From: Deltaproteobacteria bacterium
Lineage (GTDB): Bacteria > Desulfobacterota > GWC2-55-46
Assembly (NCBI GenBank): GCA_019912665.1
Contig: JAIOIE010000006.1
Span: 1 to 64,000, forward strand
DNA: 64,000 nt
Direction of reading: 5' to 3'
Under the pieces are notes generated by a model, which was not told the DNA's origin, ran no database searches, and saw nothing but the letters and a program-made list of their open reading frames with translations. Below, one piece after another: positions 54,195-63,440 of the stretch (the stretch's first letter is position 1; the number at the start of each line of letters is the position of its first letter). The position numbers were made by a program, and so were the translations under genes.

Positions 54195-56113
54195 CTCGGG
54201 ACCTCCGCGCGCACGGCCGAGACCCTGGCCGCGGCGGCCCCGTCCCCTGCGCCCGAATCGGCCGTCAACCCTTCAGGTAGTTCTCCGGGCTCGCCCAGGA
54301 AGGCCTTGAATATCTCCCTCGCGACCGGCGCGGCCGTGCTCGCGCCGAACCCGCCGTGCTCGACTATCACCACGACCGCTATCTGCGGGTCGTCGTACGG
54401 GGCGAAGCCAGCGAACCACGCGTGGTCGCGGAGCTTATAGGGTATGGACTCGACGTTCTTGGTCCTCTTTATGAGCCTCGCGACCTGGGCCGTGCCGGTC
54501 TTTCCGGCGATCTTCAAGTCTGTCGTCCTTCCGAGGAATCTTGCCGTCCCGCCCTCCTCGTGGGTGACGCCGGCGAGCCCCTTCCTCACGTGCTCCATCG
54601 TCTTTTCGGAAACGCCCAGGTCCCCGTTTTTTTCAGGCTCCGGATTATAGACGACCTCGCCCTTGGGCGTCGTTATCTCGTCCACGAGTATGGGCTTCCA
54701 GAGGGTGCCGCCGTTTGCTATGGCGGAGTACGCATTAAGGAGCTGTAGCGGGGTAGTGAGCATGTATCCCTGCCCGACGGAGACGGATATGGTCTCGCCC
54801 TCATACCATTTGGTCTTGTATACCTTCTTCTTCCACTCGGACGACGGCACGAGACCGGCCTTCTCGCCGTTGAGCGGCAAGCCCGTCTTTGAGCCGAAGC
54901 CGAATTTCCTGCTGTACTCGGCAAGGCGGTCCACCCCGAGCATGAGCCCCACTTGGTAGAAGAATGTATCCGACGACTGTACGATGGCCTTGTGCACGTT
55001 TATGGTGCCGTGGCCCTCCTCCTTCCAGTCGCGGTAGGCCCTGCCCGCGAACCAGAAAGACGGGCCTGAGAATATTTTCGTGCCGGGGGCTATGACCCCC
55101 TCCTCGAGCGCCGCGGCCGCGTGTATGGGCTTGTAGGTCGATGCCGGAGGGTACTGCCCCTGTATGGCCCGGTTATTGAGGACGTTGAAGGGGTTGTCTA
55201 TAACCGCTTTCCATTCCGCCGGCGTCATGCGGGAGGAGAGCGCGTTCGCGTCGAAGGAAGGGGAGCTGACCATCGCGAGTATCTTCCCGGTCTTCGGGTC
55301 CATTGCCACGGCCGCCCCGACCTTGTCGCGCATGGCTGCCCAGGCCGCCACCTGTGTCTTTACGTCGATAGTAAGCTTCAAGTCGTTTCCGGGGTAGGGC
55401 GGCCTCCAGTTGACGACCCGTATCTTTCTCCCCATGGCGTCGACCTCGACCTCCTTGCCTCCGTCAACGCCTCGGAGCTCCTTCTCGAAGTATTTCTCGA
55501 GGCCGTATTTGCCGACGATGTCGCCGGCCGAGTATTTTTCGCCTTCGGATTCGCGCTCCTTAAGCTCCCTCTCGCTTATTTCGCCCAGGTAGCCGAGTAC
55601 GTGGGACACGGCCTCGCTGAAGACGTACGACCTCTTTGGCGCGACTTCCAGGAGCACCCCCGGCATCTCGAACCTGAAGCTCTCAATCCTGGCTGTCTCT
55701 TCCCAGGTCAGGTCCTGCTTGAGCTTGACCGCCTGGAACGGGGGCCTTTTCTTTGATTTCTCTAGCTTGTCGTCGATGTCCTCGACCTCGATGTCCACCA
55801 GCCCGGCGAGCATGCGCTTTGTAGCGTCCCAGTCCTTTACGTCCTCGGGCACTATGTAGAGGTCGAAACCGGGGCGGTTTTCGGCGACCTTTACTCCCAG
55901 CCGGTCGTATATCAGGCCCCTCGGGGCCGTTGCCTTTATGAGGCGGGTGGCGTTATTGAGCGAAAGCTCGTGGAAATGGGAATGCTGGAATACCTGCAGG
56001 TACCAGAGCCTGGCCGCAAGCATGAAGAAGGCGATGCCCGCCAGAAGGACGGCGGCATAGACCCGGCCCTTTAATTCCTTAGGCTCCTTGTCCTTGAAGT
56101 AGCTGCCGCTCAA
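54191..56113 (-). CDS. mrdA: penicillin-binding protein 2
   Basis: 640 aa. One N-terminal membrane anchor (about 19-36), PBP dimer domain, and transpeptidase domain with the active-site STYK (PPASTYKPIHAA), a SSD motif (VQSSDTFFYQVG) and KTGTAQVA. It cross-links peptidoglycan during elongation. A Gly/Ala-rich tail ends the protein. It overlaps mreD and rodA. Confidence 0.96.
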   Translation of the reverse strand: MSGSYFKDKEPKELKGRVYAAVLLAGIAFFMLAARLWYLQVFQHSHFHELSLNNATRLIKATAPRGLIYDRLGVKVAENRPGFDLYIVPEDVKDWDATKRMLAGLVDIEVEDIDDKLEKSKKRPPFQAVKLKQDLTWEETARIESFRFEMPGVLLEVAPKRSYVFSEAVSHVLGYLGEISERELKERESEGEKYSAGDIVGKYGLEKYFEKELRGVDGGKEVEVDAMGRKIRVVNWRPPYPGNDLKLTIDVKTQVAAWAAMRDKVGAAVAMDPKTGKILAMVSSPSFDANALSSRMTPAEWKAVIDNPFNVLNNRAIQGQYPPASTYKPIHAAAALEEGVIAPGTKIFSGPSFWFAGRAYRDWKEEGHGTINVHKAIVQSSDTFFYQVGLMLGVDRLAEYSRKFGFGSKTGLPLNGEKAGLVPSSEWKKKVYKTKWYEGETISVSVGQGYMLTTPLQLLNAYSAIANGGTLWKPILVDEITTPKGEVVYNPEPEKNGDLGVSEKTMEHVRKGLAGVTHEEGGTARFLGRTTDLKIAGKTGTAQVARLIKRTKNVESIPYKLRDHAWFAGFAPYDDPQIAVVVIVEHGGFGASTAAPVAREIFKAFLGEPGELPEGLTADSGAGDGAAAARVSAVRAEVPR

Positions 56114-56598
56114 TTCTCGTTGTCCTTGAATTTGCGGGGCGTTGCGATGTCGACCGTCTTCTGGAGGAGGGCGAAGACAGCCGGCGCAAGGAGCCCGCTT
56201 ACCGCGGCCTCCAGGACCATCCCGGCCTGGAAGAGCGCATCCAGCCCGGCGGCCCTGAGGATGTAGTACGCGAGAGCGCCCTTCAAGACGGAAGCGGCGA
56301 ACACGCCGCCTCCCTTGACGGCCGGAGTGGTGAACTGCACAATCTTCGAGAGGAGGTGGACGGCAACGAATATGAGCACAAGGGAGAAAGAGCTCGAGCC
56401 TAGAACCCCTCCGCTCATGGCGTCGTCAAGGTATCCGAGCGCGAACGCCGCTAGCAGGCCGTCCACGGCTGCTTTCCTGTGCGCCATGTAAAAGACGATT
56501 ATGAGCGGGATGTCGGGCAGCGGAAACCCGGCGAGGACCGTGCTCTTCAATGCCAGGTATGCGATCGTAAGGGGGAGGAATAGAAGGAATTCTTTCAT
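56110..56598 (-). CDS. mreD: rod shape-determining protein MreD
   Basis: 162 aa with about five membrane helices and the MreD-type pattern (PDIPLIIVFYMAHRKAAVDGLLAAFALGYLDDAMSGGVLGSSSFSLVLIF). Its start codon abuts repeat B copy 4, so its ribosome-binding site would fall within repeat sequence (a poor TAGAG). Confidence 0.9.
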   Translation of the reverse strand: MKEFLLFLPLTIAYLALKSTVLAGFPLPDIPLIIVFYMAHRKAAVDGLLAAFALGYLDDAMSGGVLGSSSFSLVLIFVAVHLLSKIVQFTTPAVKGGGVFAASVLKGALAYYILRAAGLDALFQAGMVLEAAVSGLLAPAVFALLQKTVDIATPRKFKDNEN

Positions 56599-56742
56599 GG
56601 CTCTAAAAATTGATCTTTTCCCCGGACTTTGCGTAGTTACGGGAATAAAAATGCTCGCATATTGTCATATATATGCTCCGCTTTCTACTCCCGGCCTTCC
56701 TTGATTGCGGGAAAAATCTCCCAATTTTTTTAGGAGATTGCC
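56599..56742 (-). repeat. palindromic repeat B, copy 4 (splits mreC and mreD)
   Basis: 144 bp, from GGCTCTAAAAATTGATC to TTTTTTTAGGAGATTGCCT. Near identical to copies 1 and 3. It fills most of the 208-nt gap between mreC and mreD, genes that usually sit back to back. The remaining 64 nt (56743-56806) hold no recognisable feature. Confidence 0.87.
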
Positions 56743-56806
56743 TCATGTCAATGCCTGAAACCGGGTCAAGCGGTCCGGCCTGCCGAACCACGGCAGGAAG
56801 GGAGAG

Positions 56807-57658
56807 CTATTCCATCATCCGGGGGCGCTCGCTCAAGACCAGCACCTCCTCGAGCTTCCCTATGTCCACGGCTGGGCGGACCTCGATGTGGTTGAAAAAG
56901 TTGTCCTTGCCTTTTTCTATCTTGGTTACCTCGCCCACGACGAGGCCTTTCGGGAATATGCCGGAGATGCCAGAGGTCACGACCTTGTCCCCGACCTGGA
57001 CGTCGTCTATCACCCGAACGTACTTGAGCACCAGGGCGTCAGTGCCGTTCCCCTCGGCCATTCCCTTTACCCTGGTGCGCTGTACGATAACGTCTATGTT
57101 GGACCTGGCGTCGGTCACGAGGAGGACCCTTGAAGAGCTATTGTGCACGTCGAGCGTCCTCCCGACTATGCCCTCGGAGGCTATGACCGCGTGGTCCTTG
57201 CCTATGCCGTCCGAAAGGCCCTTGTTCACGACGATGGTCCTCATCCAGCGCTCCGTGTTAAAGCCCGTGACCGCTGCGCCTGTAGTACCGAAGGGCAGGG
57301 CGTCCCTGTACTCGAGTATCGCCCGGAGCCTTCCGTCCCGCATTATATCTTCACGTAGCCTGTTATTTTCCTCTTCGAGGAGCGAGACGGCATTTCTGAG
57401 CTCGCTGTTTTCCCGGTTCACGCCGACGAGGAGGACGTAGTCCGACCAGACGCCTTTTACGAGGGCCCCGGCGCCGAGGAGTGTTTCCTGGACGGGCGTC
57501 AGGGTATACGAGAGGGCCTCCTTCAGGATGTATCCCCGTTCGTATTCCTTCCTGTCAGTCAATGCGAGGTGAAGTGAAAAAAACGCCAGGACGGCGGAAA
57601 TGAGAACAAGCTGGTGCCTTTTGAGAAATGAGTAGAAGTTACGTTCAGAGCCCCTCAT
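56807..57658 (-). CDS. mreC: rod shape-determining protein MreC
   Basis: 283 aa. N-terminal membrane helix (about 12-30), a coiled coil (about 75-105, NSELRNAVSLLEEENNRLREDIM) and the beta-rich MreC domain (DHAVIASEGIVGRTLDVHNSSSRVLLVTDARSNIDVIVQRTRVKGMAEGNG). It links MreB to PBP2/RodA in the periplasm. Confidence 0.95.
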   Translation of the reverse strand: MRGSERNFYSFLKRHQLVLISAVLAFFSLHLALTDRKEYERGYILKEALSYTLTPVQETLLGAGALVKGVWSDYVLLVGVNRENSELRNAVSLLEEENNRLREDIMRDGRLRAILEYRDALPFGTTGAAVTGFNTERWMRTIVVNKGLSDGIGKDHAVIASEGIVGRTLDVHNSSSRVLLVTDARSNIDVIVQRTRVKGMAEGNGTDALVLKYVRVIDDVQVGDKVVTSGISGIFPKGLVVGEVTKIEKGKDNFFNHIEVRPAVDIGKLEEVLVLSERPRMME

Positions 57659-57715
57659 TCAACCTGATTTCGCCTCCGTTAGCCGCGGCTGCCCGAAGCC
57701 AGGCAGCCGGCCGGG

Positions 57716-58747
57716 TCAGTTTGGTATTGTGACTTCCTTCAAAAGCCGTATCTCGTCGAGGACCTTCCCGGCGCCCTTCACGACGCAGGTGAGCGGGTCT
57801 TCGGCTATGGTGACCGGGAGCTGTGTCTCCTCGCGGAGTATGATGTCGAGGTTCTTAAGGAGCGCTCCGCCTCCGGCGAGCACGATGCCCTTGTCTACCA
57901 GGTCCGCGGCAAGCTCGGGGGGAGTCGTTTCGAGGACGTTCTTTACCGCCTCGACGAGCGCGTTTATGGGCTCGTTCAGGGCCTCACGAATCTCCCCGGA
58001 TTCTATCTCAAGCGTCGTAGGGATGCCGGTTATGAGGTTCGAGCCCTTTATCTCGAGCTTCTGGGTCTTCTCGTCGGGCATTGGAAGGCCGAGCGTCATC
58101 TTTATTATCTCTGCGACCCCGGTGCCTATGGCGAGGTTGTACTTCCTCTTTATGTACTGGACTATGACCTCGTCGAGTTTGTCTCCGCCTATCCTTATGG
58201 ACTTGGACTGGACTATGCCCGCGAGCGATATGACGGCTATCTCGGAGGTGCCGCCGCCTATGTCGACTATCATGTTGCCCGAGGGCTCGGTTATGGGGAG
58301 GCCCGCGCCTATTGCGGCGGCCATGGGCTCCTCGATGAGATAGACCTCGGCTGCGCCCGCCGAGTAGGCGGATTCCCTTACGGCCCTTTTTTCGACCTGG
58401 GTTATGCCCGAGGGGACGCCGACTATTATCCGGGGGCGGACAAGCAATCTCCTATTGTGCACCTTGGCGATGAAGTACTTGAGCATCTCCTCGGTGACCT
58501 CGAAATCGGCTATGACGCCGTCCTTCAACGGCCTTATGGCCGCGATGTTGCCGGGGGTGCGGCCCAGCATGGCCTTGGCCTCCCTGCCGACCGCGAGAAC
58601 CCGTTTGCCCTTGCCGTCCTTCTTTACGGCCACGACCGAAGGCTCGTTGCAGATGATGCCCTTGCCCTTAACGTATATGAGCGTGCTGGCGGTGCCGAGG
58701 TCTATGGCCAGGTCGTTCGAGAAAAGGCCCAATAGGTAGTTAAGCAT
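57716..58747 (-). CDS. mreB: rod shape-determining protein MreB
   Basis: 343 aa actin homologue. Phosphate loops [18 protein letters not shown] and [17 protein letters not shown], and the adenosine motif [14 protein letters not shown] are all present. First gene of the mreBCD-mrdA-rodA operon. AAAGGAG precedes the ATG. Confidence 0.98.
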   Translation of the reverse strand: MLNYLLGLFSNDLAIDLGTASTLIYVKGKGIICNEPSVVAVKKDGKGKRVLAVGREAKAMLGRTPGNIAAIRPLKDGVIADFEVTEEMLKYFIAKVHNRRLLVRPRIIVGVPSGITQVEKRAVRESAYSAGAAEVYLIEEPMAAAIGAGLPITEPSGNMIVDIGGGTSEIAVISLAGIVQSKSIRIGGDKLDEVIVQYIKRKYNLAIGTGVAEIIKMTLGLPMPDEKTQKLEIKGSNLITGIPTTLEIESGEIREALNEPINALVEAVKNVLETTPPELAADLVDKGIVLAGGGALLKNLDIILREETQLPVTIAEDPLTCVVKGAGKVLDEIRLLKEVTIPN

Positions 58748-58789
58748 GGGATTTCCGTACTCCTTTGGAATTAATACCTAATTTAAAGA

Positions 58790-58819
58790 ATTTTAACAGA
58801 AAACATTTCGCATAAGCAA
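58790..58819 (-). promoter_or_regulatory. candidate promoter of the mre operon
   Basis: On the minus strand, TTGCTT (58819-58814), 18-nt spacer, TAAAAT (58795-58790), 42 nt before the mreB start. It is divergent from the ppiD promoter. Confidence 0.4.
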
Positions 58820-58828
58820 GGAAAAAAG

Positions 58829-58857
58829 TTGAATTTACATGCGAATTTCATTATGAT
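58829..58857 (+). promoter_or_regulatory. sigma70-type promoter for ppiD
   Basis: TTGAAT (58829-58834), 17-nt spacer, TATGAT (58852-58857), about 60 nt before the gene. It shares the 170-nt divergent region with the mre operon promoter. Confidence 0.6.
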
Positions 58858-58918
58858 AGCTGTTTAATACACATTTCAGTGACCGGGAGCACACACCCGG
58901 GCCTTTCAAGGAGGCATG

Positions 58919-60835
58919 ATGCTCGAAAGTATCAGGAAAAGGCGGAATTCCGCCGTCATACTCGTAGCCTTCGCCGCGATAATCCTCGTTTTCATATTCT
59001 GGGGCGTCGGGCCAGGCGGAGGCGGCGGGGACGCAAACACGGTCGCCACGGTAAACGGGGAGTCCGTATCCGTAAAGGACTACATGAACCTCTATAAAAG
59101 GGAGGTCGATTATTACCGGAGCGTTTTCAAAGAGCAGTTTACCGACGAAATGGAGCGCGAGCTGAACCTGAAGCAGAGGTCGGTCGACATACTGATAAAC
59201 AGGCTCCTCGCCGTGAAAGAGGCGAAAAAGCAGGGCATTGAAGTGTCCGAAAAGGAGGTCCAGGACACCATAAGGGCCATACCGGCCTTTCATAATAACG
59301 GCGCTTTCGACAAGGAACTTTACTTCAAAGTGCTGAGCTCAAATCGCGTGAGCCCGGCCGAATTCGAGGATAGCATCGAGACCGACCTCCTGACCGCCAA
59401 GATACGGGAGAAGGTGCTGAGGGACATATCAGTAACAGATGAGGAGGTCCGGGCCAGGTACCTTAGAGAGAACAGGAAGATAGACCTCGATTACGTATCG
59501 GTCAACGGCGAGTCGCTGAAAAAGGGCATCGACGTGTCCGATGAGGAGGCGCTTGCCTATTACAAGCAGAACGCCTCCCGGTTCATGGTGCCGAGGAGCG
59601 TAAACGCCTTTTACGCCTTCGCCTCGTTCGCGGAATTCGCGAAGACCGCGCCGGTCAACTCCGAGGAGGTAAGCGAGTTCTACGAGAGGAACAAGGGGCA
59701 GTTCGAGACCCCGGCCGCCATCAAGGCCAGGCACATACTCGTAAGGCCCGGGCCGGGCGCGGCCGATAGCGAAAAGGCCAGGGCCGACGCGAAGCAAAAG
59801 ATCGAGGGGTTGCTCGATAAGGTCAGGTCCGGCGGCGATTTCGCGGCACTCGCTAAAAAGAATTCCGAGGACCCCGGGAGCGCTTCGCAGGGCGGGGAAC
59901 TGGGCTGGTTCCAGAAAGGCGTAATGATAAAGGAGTTCGAGGACGCCGCCTTCGCGCTCGGCAAGGGCGAGGTGAGCGGGGTCGTTGAGACGGAATACGG
60001 CTTCCATATCATAAAGGTCGAGGACAGGAAAGACCCGGGGCACATGCCCCTCAAGGAAGTTGAGCCTGCCATAAGGAAGACGCTCGGCGAGAGCAAGGCC
60101 AGAAACGTCGCAAAAGAGGCCCTTGCGGCGCTCGACTCAAAAATCGCGAAGGCCGGGACCGTCGAGGAGATGAAGAAGGAGGCCTCCTCCATCAAGGGCG
60201 TAAGGACCGCCGTAACCGGCTTTTTCACCGAGAGCGCGCCTCCTCCGGAGCTTGCCGGAAAAGAGGACCTCAGGAATACGATGCTTACCCTGCCGCCGGG
60301 GCAGGGAAGGACCGTAGAGGCTGAGGACGGCGTCTATCTCGTGAGGGTCCTCGAAAGGAAAGAGGCCAATGTGCCCGAGTTCAAGGATTCCGCGCCTGAG
60401 GTGAAGGACATACTCGCTACCGAGAAGGCCCTTAAAGCGGCCCGGGAAAAGGCCCTTCAGATACTCGAGCGCCTTAAGAACGGCGAGGATTTCAAGGCAA
60501 TCGCGGCCTCGGAGAAACTTAATATCGAATCAACCGGCTATTTCAGCCCGGTCGACGGCTTCATGCCGAAGACCGGCATTTTCACCGGGGACAAGGACGG
60601 CATATTCGAGCTGAGCGAAAGCGCCCCGAATTTCCCCGAGGTCCTCGTGAACGATGGAAAGCACTACGTCTTGAGGTTCGCAGGCGCAAAGGAAGCCCCC
60701 GAGTCCGGGCTCGAGTTCAAGAAGGAAGAGATCAGGTCAAGGGTCCTTGCCGAGAAGCAGGAAGAGGTCCTGGGCGAGTGGCTGAACGGCCTCCGGCAGA
60801 ATTCGAAGATAACCGTAAACCAGGACCTTCTTTAA
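58919..60835 (+). CDS. ppiD: PpiD/SurA-like periplasmic folding factor
   Basis: 638 aa from ATG 58919; AAGGAGG (58908-58914) is 4 nt away, but only 1 nt from the alternative ATG 58916. N-terminal membrane anchor (about 11-30), SurA_N-type helical domain (AKKQGIEVSEKEVQDTIRAIPAFHNNGAFDKELYFKVL), a parvulin rotamase domain (AIKARHILVRPGP ... AALAKKNSEDPGSASQGGELGWFQKGVMIKEFEDAAFALGKGEVSGVVETEYGFHIIKV) and a second degenerate PPIase-like C-terminal region. It assists folding of exported proteins. Confidence 0.92.
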   Translation: MLESIRKRRNSAVILVAFAAIILVFIFWGVGPGGGGGDANTVATVNGESVSVKDYMNLYKREVDYYRSVFKEQFTDEMERELNLKQRSVDILINRLLAVKEAKKQGIEVSEKEVQDTIRAIPAFHNNGAFDKELYFKVLSSNRVSPAEFEDSIETDLLTAKIREKVLRDISVTDEEVRARYLRENRKIDLDYVSVNGESLKKGIDVSDEEALAYYKQNASRFMVPRSVNAFYAFASFAEFAKTAPVNSEEVSEFYERNKGQFETPAAIKARHILVRPGPGAADSEKARADAKQKIEGLLDKVRSGGDFAALAKKNSEDPGSASQGGELGWFQKGVMIKEFEDAAFALGKGEVSGVVETEYGFHIIKVEDRKDPGHMPLKEVEPAIRKTLGESKARNVAKEALAALDSKIAKAGTVEEMKKEASSIKGVRTAVTGFFTESAPPPELAGKEDLRNTMLTLPPGQGRTVEAEDGVYLVRVLERKEANVPEFKDSAPEVKDILATEKALKAAREKALQILERLKNGEDFKAIAASEKLNIESTGYFSPVDGFMPKTGIFTGDKDGIFELSESAPNFPEVLVNDGKHYVLRFAGAKEAPESGLEFKKEEIRSRVLAEKQEEVLGEWLNGLRQNSKITVNQDLL

Positions 60836-60959
60836 AGCTGCCTGTCAGGACCGGGCATATCCAAATCGAGAGGACCTAAGAGGTCCTCTCGTCAATTTCC
60901 ACTATTGCCGGAGCGGTCCGGCTCGTTAAGCCAATAACGGTACACGGAGAATAAAAGAG

Positions 60960-62657
60960 ATGCGCTATTCGAGGATGCTGCTGCCTACCTTGAAGGAATC
61001 TCCGGCAGACGCCGAGGTCATAAGCCAGAAGCTCATGATACGGGCCGGGATGATAAGGAAGGTGGCCGCAGGCATTTATAACCTCCTGCCGCTCGGCCAC
61101 AGGGTGGTAAAGAAGGTGGAGGCCATAGTCAGGGAGGAGATGAACAGGGCAGGCGCCCAGGAGGTGCTCATGCCCATGGTCGTCCCCTCGGAGCTCTGGC
61201 AGGAGAGCGGCAGGTGGGAGGCGTACGGCAAGGAGCTCCTCCGGCTCAAGGACAGGCACGAGAGGGAGTTCTGCCTGGGGCCGACCCACGAGGAGGTAAT
61301 AACCGACATGGTGAGGAGGGAGGTGCGCTCATACAGGGAGCTCCCGCTGAACCTTTACCAGATACAGACCAAGTTCAGGGACGAGATACGCCCGAGGTTC
61401 GGGCTCATGCGGGGCCGCGAATTCATAATGAAGGACGCGTATTCCTTCCATGCCACTCCCGAAAGCCTGGACCGGGAATACGAGAACATGCATCGCGCCT
61501 ACACGAGGATATTCGAGAGGTGCGCGCTGCAGTTCAGGGCCGTCGAGGCCGAGACCGGGGCGATTGGCGGAAGGTTCTCGCACGAGTTCATGGTCCTTGC
61601 CGACAGCGGCGAGGATTCAATTGCGAGCTGCACGAGGTGCGGCTACGCCGCCAATATCGAAAGGGCCGAAGTGCGGGAGCCGCACCCCGAAAGGCCAATG
61701 GGCGAGCTTCCGGTGGAGAGGGTCTCGACACCGGGCATGAGGACCATAGAAGAGGTGAGCGCGTTCCTGAAGGCCAGCCCTTCCGCCATGATTAAGACGC
61801 TTATATACGAGACGGACAGGGGTGTGGTCGCAGCTCTCGTAAGGGGCGACCACCAGCTTAATGAATTCAAGTTCAGGAACGCCGCCGGGGCTGCATGGGT
61901 GAAGCTCGCGGACGAGGCGGAAGTAGAGAAGGCGACAGGCGCGCCATCAGGGTACGCCGGGCCGGTGAAGCTTAAAATACCCGTATACGCCGACCACGCA
62001 GTTAAGAGGATATTCGACGGCGTGACCGGCGCGAACGAGAAGGACGCGCACCTCGTCCACGTGAGCGCGGCTCGGGATTTCACCGGCGCGTCCTACGCCG
62101 ACATAAGGAACGCGCTGGCCGGGGACATGTGCCCGAGGTGCGAGGGCGCCTTCGAGATACGGCGCGGAATAGAGGTGGGGCACATATTCAAGCTCGGGAC
62201 CAAGTATTCCGAGGCCATGGGCGCGACCTTCCTCGACGAAGAAGGGAAGGAGCGCCCGGCGATAATGGGCTGCTACGGCATAGGCATCGGCAGGACCGCG
62301 GCCGCCGCCATAGAGCAGAACCATGACGAGGCCGGGATAGTATGGCCGGGTCCGCTCGCGCCGTTCGACTGCGAGGTCCTGCCAGTGAACGTGAACGACG
62401 AGGCCACGAAAAAGGCCGCGGAGACGCTTTATGAAACGCTCGGGGCCGAAATGGAGGTGCTCCTCGACGACAGAGACGAGAGGGCGGGGGTGAAGTTCAA
62501 GGACGCCGACCTCATAGGCATTCCTGTCCGGGTGGTCGTAGGCGAAAGAAACCTCAAGCAGGGCAAGGCGGAGCTTAAGATGAGAAAATCCGGCGAGACG
62601 AGGCTCATCGGGATCGAGGAAATACCCGGCGAGGTCAGAAAGGCCATCGGAAGATAG
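60960..62657 (+). CDS. proS: prolyl-tRNA synthetase (bacterial type)
   Basis: 565 aa. Class II motifs: LGPTHEEVITD, RDEIRPRFGLMRGREFIMKDAYSFH and GCYGIGIGRTAAAAIEQNHDEAGIVWPGPLAP. It contains the bacterial insertion editing domain (about 230-380) that removes Ala-tRNA-Pro. A C-terminal anticodon-binding domain follows. Ends at a strong terminator shared with the convergent PEP-CTERM gene. Confidence 0.97.
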   Translation: MRYSRMLLPTLKESPADAEVISQKLMIRAGMIRKVAAGIYNLLPLGHRVVKKVEAIVREEMNRAGAQEVLMPMVVPSELWQESGRWEAYGKELLRLKDRHEREFCLGPTHEEVITDMVRREVRSYRELPLNLYQIQTKFRDEIRPRFGLMRGREFIMKDAYSFHATPESLDREYENMHRAYTRIFERCALQFRAVEAETGAIGGRFSHEFMVLADSGEDSIASCTRCGYAANIERAEVREPHPERPMGELPVERVSTPGMRTIEEVSAFLKASPSAMIKTLIYETDRGVVAALVRGDHQLNEFKFRNAAGAAWVKLADEAEVEKATGAPSGYAGPVKLKIPVYADHAVKRIFDGVTGANEKDAHLVHVSAARDFTGASYADIRNALAGDMCPRCEGAFEIRRGIEVGHIFKLGTKYSEAMGATFLDEEGKERPAIMGCYGIGIGRTAAAAIEQNHDEAGIVWPGPLAPFDCEVLPVNVNDEATKKAAETLYETLGAEMEVLLDDRDERAGVKFKDADLIGIPVRVVVGERNLKQGKAELKMRKSGETRLIGIEEIPGEVRKAIGR

Positions 62658-62679
62658 CGCGTAAGGATCGGTTCAATAA

Positions 62680-62712
62680 AAAAAGGCCGCTGCCATCGGC
62701 AGCGGCCTTTTT
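62680..62712. terminator. bidirectional intrinsic terminator
   Basis: Perfect GGCCGCTGCC/GGCAGCGGCC stem with an ATC loop, flanked by AAAAA and TTTTT. It lies between proS and the convergent PEP-CTERM gene. Confidence 0.93.
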
Positions 62713-62731
62713 ATTGCGGCTCTTTCGGCGA

Positions 62732-63145
62732 TTACTTCGCGGACTGCCTCTTCCTTATGACTATCGCGCCCATTGCGGCTGCGAGGAGGGCCATGGTGCC
62801 GGGCTCGGGTACGGCGTGGTTGTTGTTGTTCTCCTTCTTGCACTTCTTGCCGTTGTAATGCTTGCCGCCGTTGTAGTTGCTGCCATTATTAGCCAGAGGG
62901 TCTTTGACGTTGTTCCTGACGGGCTTGAAATGCTTCTTGCCGCCGTTCACCTTGATGATGTTCTTGATCTTTACGATGGTCGTGTTGGTTGCGGTTGCGA
63001 CTGCGACATTGGTGTTGGTGTTGCCGCCGTTCCCGTTGAAAGGGGGGGGCGTAGGACCATTGTTCGATGCGTTTGCGGAGCTTACGGCAGGAACGAGGGC
63101 GAGGCATCCGGCGAGTACGGCTGCGGAGAGTAGGCTTCTCTTCAT
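62732..63145 (-). CDS. PEP-CTERM sorted extracellular protein
   Basis: 137 aa from ATG 63145 (AAAGGAGG site upstream). Signal peptide (about 1-24, MKRSLLSAAVLAGCLALVPA), an Asn/Thr/Lys-rich low-complexity middle (about 25-105), and a C-terminal sorting signal VPEPGTMALLAAAMG followed by a basic tail (RKRQSAK). That signal is cut by an exosortase, which must be encoded elsewhere. Such proteins are tied to exopolysaccharide and biofilm. It is driven by a near-consensus sigma-54 promoter. Confidence 0.88.
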   Translation of the reverse strand: MKRSLLSAAVLAGCLALVPAVSSANASNNGPTPPPFNGNGGNTNTNVAVATATNTTIVKIKNIIKVNGGKKHFKPVRNNVKDPLANNGSNYNGGKHYNGKKCKKENNNNHAVPEPGTMALLAAAMGAIVIRKRQSAK

Positions 63146-63185
63146 TGCTATTCCTCCTTTGGGGTTTTTTGATTCCTTTTTACTT

Positions 63186-63202
63186 AGCAAGAGCCGTGCC
63201 AG
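63186..63202 (-). promoter_or_regulatory. sigma-54 (-24/-12) promoter of the PEP-CTERM gene
   Basis: Minus-strand CTGGCACGGCTCTTGCT (63202-63186) matches every fixed position of the consensus YTGGCACG-N4-TTGCW. It is about 41 nt upstream of the ATG at 63145. The cognate sigma factor, rpoN, is encoded at 26471 in this window. Confidence 0.88.
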
Positions 63203-63248
63203 CGTGAATTGCCTGTATTCGGGTATGTTTTCGGACGGGTCGGGACCT

Positions 63249-63340
63249 GCGAAGTAAAGCTTTTTTACAGACCGGAAGAGCTTCTTCGCGTAAGCGCGTG
63301 TTTTTCCTGATTAGCGGGCCTGCAGTTTTTTTTACTTCGC
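63249..63340. promoter_or_regulatory. candidate enhancer region with ACTTCGC repeats
   Basis: GCGAAGTAAA (63249-63258) and its perfect reverse complement TTTACTTCGC (63331-63340) flank a third CTTCGCG (63284-63290). They lie roughly 45-155 bp upstream of the sigma-54 promoter, the usual distance for a bacterial enhancer-binding protein. The two outer copies could also form a long hairpin. Confidence 0.4.
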
Positions 63341-63382
63341 GGAAGACCTCATGCGGCGTGCGCGTTTTTTTTGTCCATTCGT

Positions 63383-63410
63383 TTGACAACCCGGTTTTTT
63401 GAGCTATTCT
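63383..63410 (+). promoter_or_regulatory. sigma70-type promoter of the DUF3015-like gene
   Basis: Perfect TTGACA (63383-63388), 16-nt spacer, TATTCT (63405-63410), 31 nt before the ATG. Confidence 0.65.
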
Positions 63411-63440
63411 TTTTTAAAAAACAACTCTGGAGGTGCTGGC

